A stretch of DNA of 25,171 nt from Halanaerobiaceae bacterium (GTDB lineage: Bacteria; Bacillota; Halanaerobiia; Halanaerobiales; DTU029), in NCBI GenBank assembly GCA_012521855.1, contig JAAYLO010000206.1, positions 1 to 25,171 on the forward strand. Reading direction: 5' to 3'. A model generated the notes under the pieces. The model did no database searches. It was not told where the DNA came from and saw only the letters and a list, made by a program, of their open reading frames with translations. Shown one piece after another: positions 6,935 through 15,155 of this stretch (position 1 is the first letter of the stretch; each line of letters begins with the position of its first letter). The position numbers and the translations under genes are program-made.

Positions 6935-7486
6935 TTCAAAAAGACTTTATTAGTAGTACTGGCTTTATTGGTGGTTTTGTCTGTATCTGCACTTGCTCCG
7001 TTTAATGTAAAGGTGGGCATGGATTTTTCCGGTGAATTTACTTTTGAAGAAGAACCAGTAAGTATTAGTGCAGATATTAAAAATGGCTTTACTATTGCCG
7101 GCGAATATGTAGTGCCATATAGTGATGAGATAGACTTTGGTATAGGACTAGCTTATCAGTTTGCCAGAAGTTTTGATGAAGTAGGAGCTAATGAGGATGC
7201 AACATTTAGTTTTGTTCCTATTTATGGTGTGGCTAAATACAATATCGAGCAATTTTATGTTCTCGGTCAATTAGGATATAATATGTTTAATACTTCAGAA
7301 GAATTTACTGGAGATCTTAAAACCGAGGGTGGTTTATATTACGGTGTTGGTGGAGGTATAAAAATTGCCGAAAATATTTTTGCTGAAATATTATATTCAG
7401 CAAATAACGGCAAATTGACGGATGATGTAGATGAACTAAAAGTAAATAATTCTCAGATTTCTGCAATGGTAGGTTTTAGTTTCTAA
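6935..7486 (+). CDS. Small outer-membrane beta-barrel protein, start codon missing
   Basis: The frame encodes a signal peptide (KKTLLVVLALLVVLSVSALA) followed by about 160 residues of barrel-like sequence: DFGIGLAYQFARSF, FSFVPIYGVAKYNIEQFYVL, then YYGVGGGIKIAENIFAEILY, ending AMVGFSF with the expected terminal Phe. It resembles small eight-strand OmpA/OmpX-like barrels in size; the family is not recognised. The problem is the start. The ribosome binding site AGGAGAG (6921-6927) is followed at the right distance by TTC AAA AAG, with a stop codon (6932-6934) just before, so no ATG, GTG or TTG begins the full signal peptide. The first usable in-frame codon is TTG at 6968, which would delete the charged N-terminus. 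A lost ATG, a sequencing error or unusual initiation are all possible. Confidence 0.68.
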   Translation, partial: FKKTLLVVLALLVVLSVSALAPFNVKVGMDFSGEFTFEEEPVSISADIKNGFTIAGEYVVPYSDEIDFGIGLAYQFARSFDEVGANEDATFSFVPIYGVAKYNIEQFYVLGQLGYNMFNTSEEFTGDLKTEGGLYYGVGGGIKIAENIFAEILYSANNGKLTDDVDELKVNNSQISAMVGFSF

Positions 7487-7512
7487 TAAATAGTATTATT
7501 ATAAAGATAATG

Positions 7513-7545
7513 AAATCCCTCTGATTATCCAGAGGGATTTTTTTT
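7513..7545 (+). terminator. Rho-independent terminator after the beta-barrel genes
   Basis: AAATCCCTCTG (7513-7523) pairs perfectly with CAGAGGGATTT (7530-7540) around a six-base loop, and the T-run continues to 7545. The hairpin starts 26 bases after the stop codon. Confidence 0.9.
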
Positions 7546-7669
7546 CTATATAGAGTTCAGGACTACTTAATTTTGTGAAATTTCTTGGGTATTTAGGGAT
7601 AGAGAGTTCCATGGTATATAATTAAATATTATGAGAAAACTAGTTTTATAGTCAGGGGGATTGGTGAGT

Positions 7670-8200
7670 TTGAAAAATGGAATGATTCATATCTATACCG
7701 GTGACGGGAAAGGAAAGACCACCGCTGCTGTGGGATTGGCTGTCCGGGCAGCCGGGTACGGGAAAAAGATATATTTCCTGCAGTTTCTGAAAGGAAGGAG
7801 TTCAGGTGAAATAGAATCTTTAAAAAAATTTCCCTGTATTACAGTAAAGAGAGTTAATTCCGGGCAGAAAAAATTTTTTTATGAAATGACTCCTGAGGAA
7901 AAAGCAGTACTGGCTGAGGAATGTAAAAAGGCCTGGGATTTATTTTGTGAAGAGGTTCTAAAAAGTGATTATGAGATTATTATTCTTGATGAAATTATGG
8001 CCTTATTTAACAATAAAATATTTGAACCTGAGTTACTTATAGATTTTTTAAATAAAAGAAAGGAAAACCAGGAGATCATACTTACTGGAAGGGATGCCCC
8101 GCAGGAATTATATGAAACTGCTGATTATGTGACAGAGATGAAAATGATTAAACACCCTTATGAGAAAGGTATCGGAGCCAGAAAAGGAATTGAATTTTAA
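7670..8200 (+). CDS. cobO: Cob(I)alamin / corrinoid adenosyltransferase (CobO/BtuR family)
   Basis: Transfers the adenosyl group of ATP to the cobalt of a reduced corrinoid, producing the coenzyme form of vitamin B12 in the cytosol. From the chosen TTG it is 176 aa, the normal length. It has the family's P-loop GDGKGKTT at 11-18 directly after the first strand, an ILDEIM Walker-B-like segment, LTGRDAP, and the conserved ending KHPYEKGIGARKGIEF. Three in-frame starts exist: TTG 7661, GTG 7664 and TTG 7670. The AGGGGGAT site at 7654-7660 best suits 7670, although 7664 is possible. The gene is single: a terminator lies upstream, and no other cobalamin gene or cobalamin riboswitch is recognisable nearby. 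Confidence 0.92.
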   Translation: MKNGMIHIYTGDGKGKTTAAVGLAVRAAGYGKKIYFLQFLKGRSSGEIESLKKFPCITVKRVNSGQKKFFYEMTPEEKAVLAEECKKAWDLFCEEVLKSDYEIIILDEIMALFNNKIFEPELLIDFLNKRKENQEIILTGRDAPQELYETADYVTEMKMIKHPYEKGIGARKGIEF

Positions 8201-8360
8201 TTTAATTGCAGGAAATTTGTTATTTTTGTTGAATATAGCTTATAGCTGGTCATTTGCTTCAGGTTTTTATACCTTACTAAATTATCAGTGTCAGAAATAA
8301 TAAGCTGAAATGAATAGGGGTAAACTTTAAACAGGTATAAAAATCATCAATTTATTAAAA

Positions 8361-8393
8361 TTATAAGGGCTTAAAGTAATTAAGTTATAAGGG
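8361..8393 (+). repeat. Duplicated TTATAAGGG ahead of the hutP-like gene
   Basis: TTATAAGGG occurs at 8361-8369 and again at 8385-8393, 24 bases apart; the second copy is the ribosome binding site of the HutP-family gene. The copies sit in an otherwise AT-rich 200-base gap in which I see no other gene or strong terminator. It may be chance, or a site for autoregulation. Confidence 0.4.
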
Positions 8394-8402
8394 GTGAGCT
8401 TA

Positions 8403-8873
8403 ATGGATTTATCAGATTTTAAAATTAGTGATTTTATTAATATTGAAGGAGAACAGTCTCTTGGAAAGGTGGCGACTATCTTATCTATTGTTGATGATAA
8501 GTATGATGATTTGATTATTGAATCTTTGAAGAAAGAAGGGTACAAACCAGTCATTACCAGGGCAGGCGGTAAAGGGGAAGATTTTAAAAACAAAATTTTA
8601 AGAAATTGCCTTGGAGCAGCCATTAAAGGAAAAGTAATTACTGATGCAGTACAGGATCAGCGGGTACTTACCCGTTGTGTTGAAAGGGCTATGGTCGATT
8701 TTAATAGTCCTATGACCAGTATATCAGGAGCAGGTATTAAAATCGGCATAGTCAGTAAAGGCAAGCACCTTTCAGTGGCATTATACGGAAAACTGGGTAT
8801 ACCCGGTCTTGATGTTGATCATGAGATTTCAGGGATGGGTATACATTATTATGGATTAGTAAGTGATGAATAA
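8403..8873 (+). CDS. HutP-family RNA-binding regulator
   Basis: The 156-aa protein resembles HutP, the L-histidine-dependent antiterminator of the Bacillus subtilis histidine-utilisation operon. The clearest match is the C-terminal core: SVALYGKLGIPGLDVDHEIS at 124-143 followed by GMGIHYY, corresponding to the YGTIGxPxxGxEHExxGxGI region of HutP. His140 aligns with a metal-ligand histidine. By my hand alignment the two helix histidines of the Bacillus protein are not kept (that helix reads TRCVERAM at 90-97), so histidine/Mg dependence may be altered. The ATG at 8403 has AAGGGG in front; GTG 8394 is an alternative. No hut gene is nearby. Instead msbA begins 44 bases downstream without a visible terminator, so the regulator may head the lipopolysaccharide operon. 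Confidence 0.75.
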   Translation: MDLSDFKISDFINIEGEQSLGKVATILSIVDDKYDDLIIESLKKEGYKPVITRAGGKGEDFKNKILRNCLGAAIKGKVITDAVQDQRVLTRCVERAMVDFNSPMTSISGAGIKIGIVSKGKHLSVALYGKLGIPGLDVDHEISGMGIHYYGLVSDE

Positions 8874-8917
8874 AAAAGACAGTTCATATATAGATGAATT
8901 GCAGGAGTTGATATAAT

Positions 8918-10654
8918 TTGACTCTTATAAAAAGAATATTAAAATATATTAAGCCGTATAAAGGCAGATTGGCAGCAGGGATAATTGCAATGCTTTTACA
9001 TTCCTTTTTTACGATATTTTTCTTTAATGTTTTTCAAAGACTGGTTGATACAATTATTACCGGGATTGCACAGGGAGAGAAAGGGCTACAGAGCTTGAGC
9101 TGGATAGCCCTTTCCATGATTTTAGTTTATTTTTTTAAGGGCATAGCCTATTATGGCCAGAGTTATCTTACTTCATATGTTGCACAGAAAGCCATCCGGG
9201 ATATTCGTTCAGACCTCTATGGGCATCTACAGGGATTGTCTTTATCTTTTTTTAATGTAAACAAAACAGGAGAGATTATTTCCCGGGTAACCAATGATGT
9301 GGGATTACTGCAGAATGCAATTGTTAATGGATTTATAAGTGTTTTTTATCAATTCATTACTCTGGCAGGCGGAATTATCTATCTTGTATATCTGAATTAC
9401 AGACTGACAGCCCTGCTTCTTATCATGCTGCCATTAATTACGTTGATTATTAATAAATTTAATATAAAAATCCGCCGTGTCAGTAAGAAGGCACAGATCA
9501 AGATTGCTGATATTTCAAATGTATTGCAGGAAACTATTTCAGCAGTAAGAGTGGTTAAATCTTTTGGCAGGGAAGAATATGAGTACAATAGATTCAGGGA
9601 AGAGAATGAAGAGAATTTCCGGGCCAAGGTAAAAAATGCCCAGTATGAAGCAGTAATATCACCTGTAGTTGAGTTTCTGGCAGCCATTGCTTTTACCGCT
9701 ATACTCTGGTATGGGGGATTTGATGTTTATCATGGAAGAATGGCTCCGGCAGCTTTGATTACTTTTTTTACGGTACTTCTGGCTATATCACAGCCGCTGA
9801 CTTCATTGACAAAATTAAGCAGTACAGTCCAGCAGGCTCTGGCTGCTGCTGAAAGAATATTCGAGATACTGGATGTAAAAAATCATATTCAGGAAAAAGA
9901 AGACCCCCTGGTTATTGAGGATATAAAGGGTAGCGTCAAATTTGAGGGAGTTTTTTTTGCCTATAAAGAGAATGAAGAGGTTCTTGAGGATATTAATCTG
10001 GAGGTCAATCCTGGTGAGGTAGTTGCTTTAGTGGGACCAAGTGGTGCTGGAAAAACAACCCTGGTGGATTTATTGTTCAGGTTTTATGATCCTGATAGAG
10101 GAAAGATATATATTGATGAGATAGATATTAAAGAAATCAGTCTGGCTTCTTTGAGAAAACATATCGGTATTGTACCACAGGAAACTGTCCTCTTTAGCGG
10201 AAGCATAAGTGATAATATAGCCTATGGTGATCTGCAGGCTTCTGATGAAGAGATTGAGGCAGCTGCCAGGGCAGCAAATGCTCATGATTTCATTATGTCC
10301 TTTCCGGAAGGTTATGATACAATAGTAGGAGAAAGAGGAGTCGGTTTATCGGGAGGACAAAAACAGCGTATTGCCATTGCCAGGGCTATTCTTAAAGATG
10401 CAAAGATTTTGATTCTTGATGAAGCTACATCAGCCCTTGATGCTGAGTCAGAAGCACTGGTTCAGGATGCCCTGGAGAATTTAATGATAAATAGAACCAC
10501 CTTTGTTATTGCCCACCGTTTTTCTACAATAAAAAGAGCGAATAAGATAGTTGTAATGGATAAAGGGCATATTGTGGAGATGGGGGATCATCAATCTTTA
10601 ATGGACAGAAAAGGTCTGTATTACAGGTTATATCAGGGACAAACTGAAATCTAA
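8918..10654 (+). CDS. msbA: Lipid A export ABC transporter MsbA
   Basis: Half-transporter of 578 aa with fused membrane and ATPase domains; as a homodimer it would flip lipid A-core across the inner membrane. The membrane part (about 15-290) has hydrophobic segments near 15-40, 60-80, 135-158, 164-180, 250-268 and 278-295. The ATPase part shows Walker A GPSGAGKTT at 373-381, Q-loop Gln421, signature LSGGQ at 477-481, Walker B ILILDE at 497-502 and the H-loop His533. The start is TTG behind AGGAG. ABC exporters of this type are numerous and sequence alone does not give the substrate; the MsbA call rests mainly on its position at the head of lipid A and Kdo genes. The next gene's ribosome binding site overlaps its stop codon. 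Confidence 0.85.
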   Translation: MTLIKRILKYIKPYKGRLAAGIIAMLLHSFFTIFFFNVFQRLVDTIITGIAQGEKGLQSLSWIALSMILVYFFKGIAYYGQSYLTSYVAQKAIRDIRSDLYGHLQGLSLSFFNVNKTGEIISRVTNDVGLLQNAIVNGFISVFYQFITLAGGIIYLVYLNYRLTALLLIMLPLITLIINKFNIKIRRVSKKAQIKIADISNVLQETISAVRVVKSFGREEYEYNRFREENEENFRAKVKNAQYEAVISPVVEFLAAIAFTAILWYGGFDVYHGRMAPAALITFFTVLLAISQPLTSLTKLSSTVQQALAAAERIFEILDVKNHIQEKEDPLVIEDIKGSVKFEGVFFAYKENEEVLEDINLEVNPGEVVALVGPSGAGKTTLVDLLFRFYDPDRGKIYIDEIDIKEISLASLRKHIGIVPQETVLFSGSISDNIAYGDLQASDEEIEAAARAANAHDFIMSFPEGYDTIVGERGVGLSGGQKQRIAIARAILKDAKILILDEATSALDAESEALVQDALENLMINRTTFVIAHRFSTIKRANKIVVMDKGHIVEMGDHQSLMDRKGLYYRLYQGQTEI

Positions 10655-10666
10655 GGGGTGTCCTGG

Positions 10667-11332
10667 ATGAGTAAAAGAATATTTGACAGAATAAAACTGT
10701 TTCTTTATCCTTTATTGTTCTATATCCTGAATAATATTTCAAACAAATGGACAAGAACAGAGGTTTATGGGAAAGAAAAACTTGAAGGGCTTTCAGGAGA
10801 TACCCCGCTTTTATATGCTTTCTGGCATGGCAAGTTGTGGTTACCGGTCTATTATTTTAGAGGATTAGATTATCTGGTATTATCCAGTTTAAGCCGTGAT
10901 GGTGAGTACATGACCAGGGTTTTAAAAAGATACGGCTATCAGATCATAAGGGGGTCTTCCAGCAGAGGCGGCAGCCGTGCTTTACTTGCCTTAATTAAAG
11001 AGATCAAAAAAGGCAATTCTGCTTTTATAACACCTGATGGCCCTACAGGGCCTGTTTATAAGGTGAAACCAGGCATTATCTATCTACAGGAGAAAACCGG
11101 TGTTCCTATTGTACCGTTAGGAGTAGCCATAAAGCATAAAAAGGTTTTTAATAGCTGGGACCGCCTAAATTTCCCCTTGCCCGGAACCAGGGCTGTTATG
11201 ATTTTTGGAGAGTTACTGGAATTTAAGCCAGATTCCTGTTCTATAGAGGAGAGGGCAGTACTCCTTGAAGAAGCCCTGAATAGAGTACAGAAAAAGGCAG
11301 AGGAGCTGTTGGAAATAAAATATTCTGGATGA
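10667..11332 (+). CDS. DUF374 lysophospholipid-type acyltransferase (LpxJ-like)
   Basis: A 221-aa protein of the DUF374 branch of membrane acyltransferases. Landmarks are AFWHGKLWLP at 51-60, SRDGE at 76-80, the RGSSSRGGSRAL stretch at 95-106, and ITPDGPTGP at 121-129 followed by KPGIIYLQEKTGVPIVPLG. A hydrophobic N-terminal segment (11-23) should anchor it to the inner membrane. Members of DUF374 include LpxJ, a late lipid A acyltransferase of epsilonproteobacteria, so a secondary acylation of lipid A is the likely role; that assignment is from family and context. The ATG at 10667 is eight bases after AAGGGG, which overlaps the msbA stop; a GTG at 10658 lies inside that site and is unlikely. 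A separate LpxL-type enzyme is encoded 4 kb downstream. Confidence 0.85.
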   Translation: MSKRIFDRIKLFLYPLLFYILNNISNKWTRTEVYGKEKLEGLSGDTPLLYAFWHGKLWLPVYYFRGLDYLVLSSLSRDGEYMTRVLKRYGYQIIRGSSSRGGSRALLALIKEIKKGNSAFITPDGPTGPVYKVKPGIIYLQEKTGVPIVPLGVAIKHKKVFNSWDRLNFPLPGTRAVMIFGELLEFKPDSCSIEERAVLLEEALNRVQKKAEELLEIKYSG

Positions 11333-11342
11333 ATAAAAGGTT

Positions 11343-12488
11343 GTGTGTCAGGTGTTAAATGGTCTTCAGGATTATCTGTTAAGGATTATCTCCGGTGAGA
11401 AAAAGGGCGTTTTACCTGCATTAATCCGGCTGCTCTTATCCTTTCTGGAGATAATATATTTTTTAATAATTAATATGGCTTATTTCCTTTATCATACAGG
11501 TATTAAAGAAAGCAAAGAACTTCCCTGCAGGGTTATCAGTATTGGCAATATTACTACCGGGGGGACCGGAAAAACTCCTCTTGTTAAATTACTGGCTGAA
11601 ACTTTTAAAAAAGATAATTATAATACTGTTATTATAAGCAGTGGTTACAGGACCGATAATAAAGAGGCCAGGGTAATATATGATGGAGAAAAATTACTGG
11701 TTTCTGAAAAAGAGGCAGGAGATGAAGCCCTGATGCTGAGCCGGCTCCTTTCCGGAATTCCTGTAATTACAGGAAAAGACCGCTATCTTGCCGGTAAACT
11801 GGCCATAGGGGAATTCAGTCCGGATATAATTCTGCTTGATGATGGGTTCCAATACTGGCAGCTGGCCAGGGACAGGGATATTGTGCTGATTGATGCCACA
11901 AATCCTTTTGGTTATCAGCACCTTTTACCAGGCGGGCTTCTCCGGGAGCCCTTGAAGGCCTTGAAGAGAGCTGATTTGTTTTTGATTACAAAGATAAATT
12001 ATGTTGATAAAGAGAAACTGGAGGATATAATCCGGACAATAAAAAAATACAATACTGCAGCACCTATCTTTACAGCGAAATATGAAAGCAGTTTTCTCCG
12101 GATTTATCAGAAGGATGGAGAAGTGAGATTATTACCGGCAGATGCTCTGTATGGCAGGAAGCTATTGGCCTTTTCAGGAATCGGAAACCCCGCTTCTTTT
12201 CAGAGGAGTCTGGAGGAATGCGGCGGGGAAGTGCTGTTTCACTATATATACCCTGACCATTATCAATATAGCCTGAACGATATAATTGAGATGAGGCGGC
12301 GGATTTTGAGGGATAATTCCCCTGGAGTGCCTGCAAAGGGTGCCGACCTGATAATCACTACAGAAAAAGACCTGGTCAGGTTGGACAGGGAAATGCGTTC
12401 TATACTCATTGCTGAATGTGATCTGGCTGTTCTGGAGATGGAAGTAAAGATAGATAAAAAAGAAGAATTTTTTAAACTTATGATATAA
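11343..12488 (+). CDS. lpxK: Tetraacyldisaccharide 4'-kinase LpxK
   Basis: Phosphorylates the 4' position of the lipid A disaccharide to give lipid IV-A, at the inner-membrane surface. The 381-aa frame has a hydrophobic N-terminal anchor (about 24-50), the P-loop GNITTGGTGKTP at 68-79, GDEALMLS at 126-133, the ILLDDGFQ motif at 163-170, LLPGGLLREP at 194-203, FSGIGNP at 277-283 and a late TTEKDLVRL element. All expected motifs are intact. The start is unsettled: GTG 11343 gives the length stated, but AAAAGG at 11335-11340 fits a GTG at 11352 better, which would shorten the protein by three residues. It follows the DUF374 gene by ten bases and precedes kdsB by 26. Confidence 0.94.
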   Translation: MCQVLNGLQDYLLRIISGEKKGVLPALIRLLLSFLEIIYFLIINMAYFLYHTGIKESKELPCRVISIGNITTGGTGKTPLVKLLAETFKKDNYNTVIISSGYRTDNKEARVIYDGEKLLVSEKEAGDEALMLSRLLSGIPVITGKDRYLAGKLAIGEFSPDIILLDDGFQYWQLARDRDIVLIDATNPFGYQHLLPGGLLREPLKALKRADLFLITKINYVDKEKLEDIIRTIKKYNTAAPIFTAKYESSFLRIYQKDGEVRLLPADALYGRKLLAFSGIGNPASFQRSLEECGGEVLFHYIYPDHYQYSLNDIIEMRRRILRDNSPGVPAKGADLIITTEKDLVRLDREMRSILIAECDLAVLEMEVKIDKKEEFFKLMI

Positions 12489-12514
12489 AAGGAGAAAAGG
12501 AGATAAGGTATATT

Positions 12515-13234
12515 ATGGAGATTGCTGTCATTATTCCTGCCCGCTATGCTTCTTCCCGTTTTCCGGGAAAACCTCTGGCCCTGATTTGCGGAAAGCCCAT
12601 GATTGAACATGTTTATCAACGCATAGCAGGGATGGAGGAAATTGGGCAGATAATCGTTGCTACTGATGATGAAAGAATCTACCGGACTGTAATTGATTTT
12701 GGCGGAAGAGCTGAAATGACCCCTTCTGATATAAATTCGGGGACTGACAGGATTGCCCTGGTGGCCCGGGATCTTTCAGCAGATATTATTGTAAATGTCC
12801 AGGGGGATGAACCCCTATTGAAACAGGAGATGGTGAGGGAGGCCCTTGAGCCCTTTTTTAATGATCCGGGAGTTTTTATGAGTACACTGAAAAAAAGGAT
12901 TGCCGATGAAGAGGAGTTAGGCAATCCTAATGTAGTAAAAGTGGTTACAGATAAGAAAGGTGATGCCCTGTACTTTTCCCGTTATCCCGTACCATTTCCC
13001 CGAAATGAAGGTGCCGTTTATTATAAGCATATTGGTTTGTATGTTTATAAAAGGGAATTCCTTCTGGAATACAGCCGGTGGGAGCAGACTCCGCTGGAAA
13101 AGAGTGAGTCACTTGAGCAATTACGGGTTCTGGAGAATGGATATAAGATCAGGGTGGTTGAGACAGAATATAATTCGGTAGGTGTTGATACTCCAGAGGA
13201 TTTAAAAGAGGTGGAAAAGCTCTTAATGGGCTGA
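12515..13234 (+). CDS. kdsB: CMP-Kdo synthetase (3-deoxy-manno-octulosonate cytidylyltransferase)
   Basis: Activates Kdo with CTP to form CMP-Kdo, the donor used by WaaA; a cytosolic enzyme. The 239-aa protein has the N-terminal IIPARYASSRFPGKPL nucleotide-binding loop at 6-21, SGTDRI at 75-80, NVQGDEP at 94-100, KHIGLYVY at 171-178, and LEKSESLEQLRVLENG at 194-209 followed by GVDTPEDL at 223-230. Length and motifs match the family, and nothing is missing. The ATG lies after two consecutive purine-rich sites, the nearer being AAGGAGATAAGG. It sits between lpxK and kdsA, so Kdo synthesis, activation and the acceptor kinase are co-transcribed. Confidence 0.96.
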   Translation: MEIAVIIPARYASSRFPGKPLALICGKPMIEHVYQRIAGMEEIGQIIVATDDERIYRTVIDFGGRAEMTPSDINSGTDRIALVARDLSADIIVNVQGDEPLLKQEMVREALEPFFNDPGVFMSTLKKRIADEEELGNPNVVKVVTDKKGDALYFSRYPVPFPRNEGAVYYKHIGLYVYKREFLLEYSRWEQTPLEKSESLEQLRVLENGYKIRVVETEYNSVGVDTPEDLKEVEKLLMG

Positions 13235-13283
13235 ACCCGCTTATAATACTGAACTTTGAGATTATATAAGGAGAGTGTGGAAG

Positions 13284-14123
13284 GTGATAAAAGAGGTTCA
13301 AAGAGTTGTCTTAGATGATGAAATAGTTTTTGGTGATAATCAACGTCCTTTTGTACTGATTGCCGGTCCCTGTGTCCTGGAAGGCCTGGAAAGATCACTG
13401 ATGATTGGTAAAAAGATAAAGGAAATTACGGAAAGAACAGGAATCCCATATATATTTAAGGCATCCTTTGATAAAGCGAACCGTTCATCTATAAAATCCT
13501 ACAGGGGACCAGGACTGGAGGACGGGCTGGAGATTTTGAAGGCCATAAAAAAAGAATTACAGGTTCCTGTATTAACAGATATCCACCAGCCTGAACAGGC
13601 CGGGCCTGTCGCTGAGGTCGTTGATATAATCCAGATTCCTGCATTTTTATGCCGGCAGACTGATCTTCTTATAGCAGCAGCTGAGACAGGTCTGGTAGTT
13701 AATATAAAAAAGGGACAATTCATGGCTCCCTGGGATATGAAAAAGGTGGTCGAAAAGATAGTCAGTACAGGTAATCAAAAGATCTTATTGACTGAGAGAG
13801 GGATCAGTTTCGGGTATAATAATCTTGTGGTAGACATGACTTCACTGCCGGTTATGAGAGATACCGGTTATCCTGTTGTCTTTGATGCCACACACAGTGT
13901 CCAGCGTCCAGGAGCAAAAGGAGAAACATCCGGCGGTGACAGGCAGTTTGTGCCTTATCTCAGCAGGGCGGCAGCTGCTGTAGGAATTGATGCTCTTTTT
14001 ATGGAAGTACATGATAATCCTGAAGAGGCCTTGAGTGACGGCTCCAATATGCTCTATCTTGACGACCTGGAAGGGCTGCTGGAGGAAGTCCTGGCAATAG
14101 ATAATGTCGTAAAAAGAAATTGA
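13284..14123 (+). CDS. kdsA: Kdo-8-phosphate synthase, metal-dependent type
   Basis: Condenses phosphoenolpyruvate with arabinose-5-phosphate to give Kdo-8-phosphate. From the preferred GTG at 13284 it is 279 aa. The frame extends to a GTG at 13275, but that codon overlaps the AAGGAGAG ribosome binding site. Motifs include FKASFDKANRSS at 58-69, DIHQPEQA at 99-106 and DATHSVQRPG at 201-210. All four ligands of the metal-dependent class are visible: Cys30 in AGPCVLE, His204, Glu241 in FMEVH and Asp252 in LSDGSNM. The cysteine distinguishes it from the metal-independent Escherichia coli type, which has Asn there. It is 49 bases after kdsB and 16 before kdsD. A Kdo-8-phosphate phosphatase (KdsC) is not seen in the window. 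Confidence 0.96.
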   Translation: MIKEVQRVVLDDEIVFGDNQRPFVLIAGPCVLEGLERSLMIGKKIKEITERTGIPYIFKASFDKANRSSIKSYRGPGLEDGLEILKAIKKELQVPVLTDIHQPEQAGPVAEVVDIIQIPAFLCRQTDLLIAAAETGLVVNIKKGQFMAPWDMKKVVEKIVSTGNQKILLTERGISFGYNNLVVDMTSLPVMRDTGYPVVFDATHSVQRPGAKGETSGGDRQFVPYLSRAAAAVGIDALFMEVHDNPEEALSDGSNMLYLDDLEGLLEEVLAIDNVVKRN

Positions 14124-14139
14124 CTCAGGAGGTAGAGGC

Positions 14140-15135
14140 ATGAAAAGAGAAATAAGTTTTAACAGAGAACTGGCCGGTAGATGTATAGAAGAAGCCCGGA
14201 GGGTTTTAGATATAGAAGCGGAATCAATACTGAATCTAAAGAATAGTTTGAATGAGGATTTTATCAAAGTTATCAGACTGTTACTGGAATGCAGGGGCAG
14301 AGTAATTCTTTCGGGAGTTGGCAAATCCGGTCTTGTTGCCAGGAAAATTGCTTCTACTCTTTCAAGCCTGGGCACCTCAGCTTTTTTCGTCCATGCCGTT
14401 GAGGCATTACATGGTGATCTGGGAATGATAACAGAAGATGATATACTTATTGCCATTTCAAACAGCGGAGAGACAGAAGAAGTCCTGAACCTGATACCTT
14501 CTGTCAGAAGAATCGGGGCTGTACTTATTGCTTTGACCGGGAACAAATCATCTACACTTGCTGAACATGCTGACCTTACATTGCTAGTCAATGTAAAGGA
14601 GGAGGCCTGTCACCATGGACTTGCTCCTACTGCAAGTACAACTACAATCATGGCCCTTGGGGATGCTATTGCCATAACCTTATCTGAGTTAAAGGATTTT
14701 ACCACTGAGGATTTTGCCGTATTTCATCCAGGGGGCAGTCTCGGGAGAAGGCTTTTAACAAAAATCAGTGATATTATAGAGCTGAGGGATATCAATCCTG
14801 TTGTTGATATAAATACGAGCGTAAAACAGGCTTTATTTACCATGACAAAATCAAGAATGGGCTCTACATCAATCGTTGATGATGAGGGAATACTGGTGGG
14901 GATAATTACAGATGGTGATATCAGAAGATTGCTGGAAAAATCAGTTGATTTTCTTGATAAGCCGGTTTCTGCCGTAATGACCAGAGATCCCTATACTATT
15001 AGCCCGGACCGGCTGGCAACAGAGGCCCTTAAATTGATGGAAGATAAGGAAATCAATGATTTACCCGTTGTTAAGGATAAAAAGCCAGTTGGAATGATAA
15101 ATTTACAGGACCTGATCAGGGCAAAGATATATTAA
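14140..15135 (+). CDS. kdsD: Arabinose-5-phosphate isomerase (KdsD/KpsF/GutQ)
   Basis: Isomerises ribulose-5-phosphate to arabinose-5-phosphate, the committed precursor of Kdo. The 331-aa protein has an N-terminal SIS domain (about 35-185) with GVGKSG at 59-64, HAVEALHGDLG at 85-95, SNSGET at 107-112, LAPTASTT at 161-168 and FHPGGSLG at 195-202. Two CBS domains follow (about 208-270 and 277-330) with characteristic GIITDGDIRR and VGMINLQDLI ends. The CBS pair may sense a nucleotide or CMP-Kdo. It starts with ATG after a very strong CAGGAGGTAGAGG site. Placement next to kdsA makes KdsD more likely than a GutQ-type sorbitol role. Confidence 0.96.
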   Translation: MKREISFNRELAGRCIEEARRVLDIEAESILNLKNSLNEDFIKVIRLLLECRGRVILSGVGKSGLVARKIASTLSSLGTSAFFVHAVEALHGDLGMITEDDILIAISNSGETEEVLNLIPSVRRIGAVLIALTGNKSSTLAEHADLTLLVNVKEEACHHGLAPTASTTTIMALGDAIAITLSELKDFTTEDFAVFHPGGSLGRRLLTKISDIIELRDINPVVDINTSVKQALFTMTKSRMGSTSIVDDEGILVGIITDGDIRRLLEKSVDFLDKPVSAVMTRDPYTISPDRLATEALKLMEDKEINDLPVVKDKKPVGMINLQDLIRAKIY

Positions 15136-15155
15136 TTTGAATGATAGGTGAGTTT

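Noticed and set aside
6928..7008. ATG at 6928 as the start of the second beta-barrel gene.
   Set aside because: It is in another frame, only two bases from the ribosome binding site, and stops after about 25 codons.
7546..7669. Cobalamin riboswitch ahead of the adenosyltransferase gene.
   Set aside because: The gap is too short, and no B12-box-like element or conserved stem is visible.
13842..14591. A 249-codon open frame on the minus strand across kdsA and kdsD.
   Set aside because: It lies entirely opposite two well-supported genes, has a serine- and isoleucine-rich composition typical of antisense frames, and has no recognisable motif.
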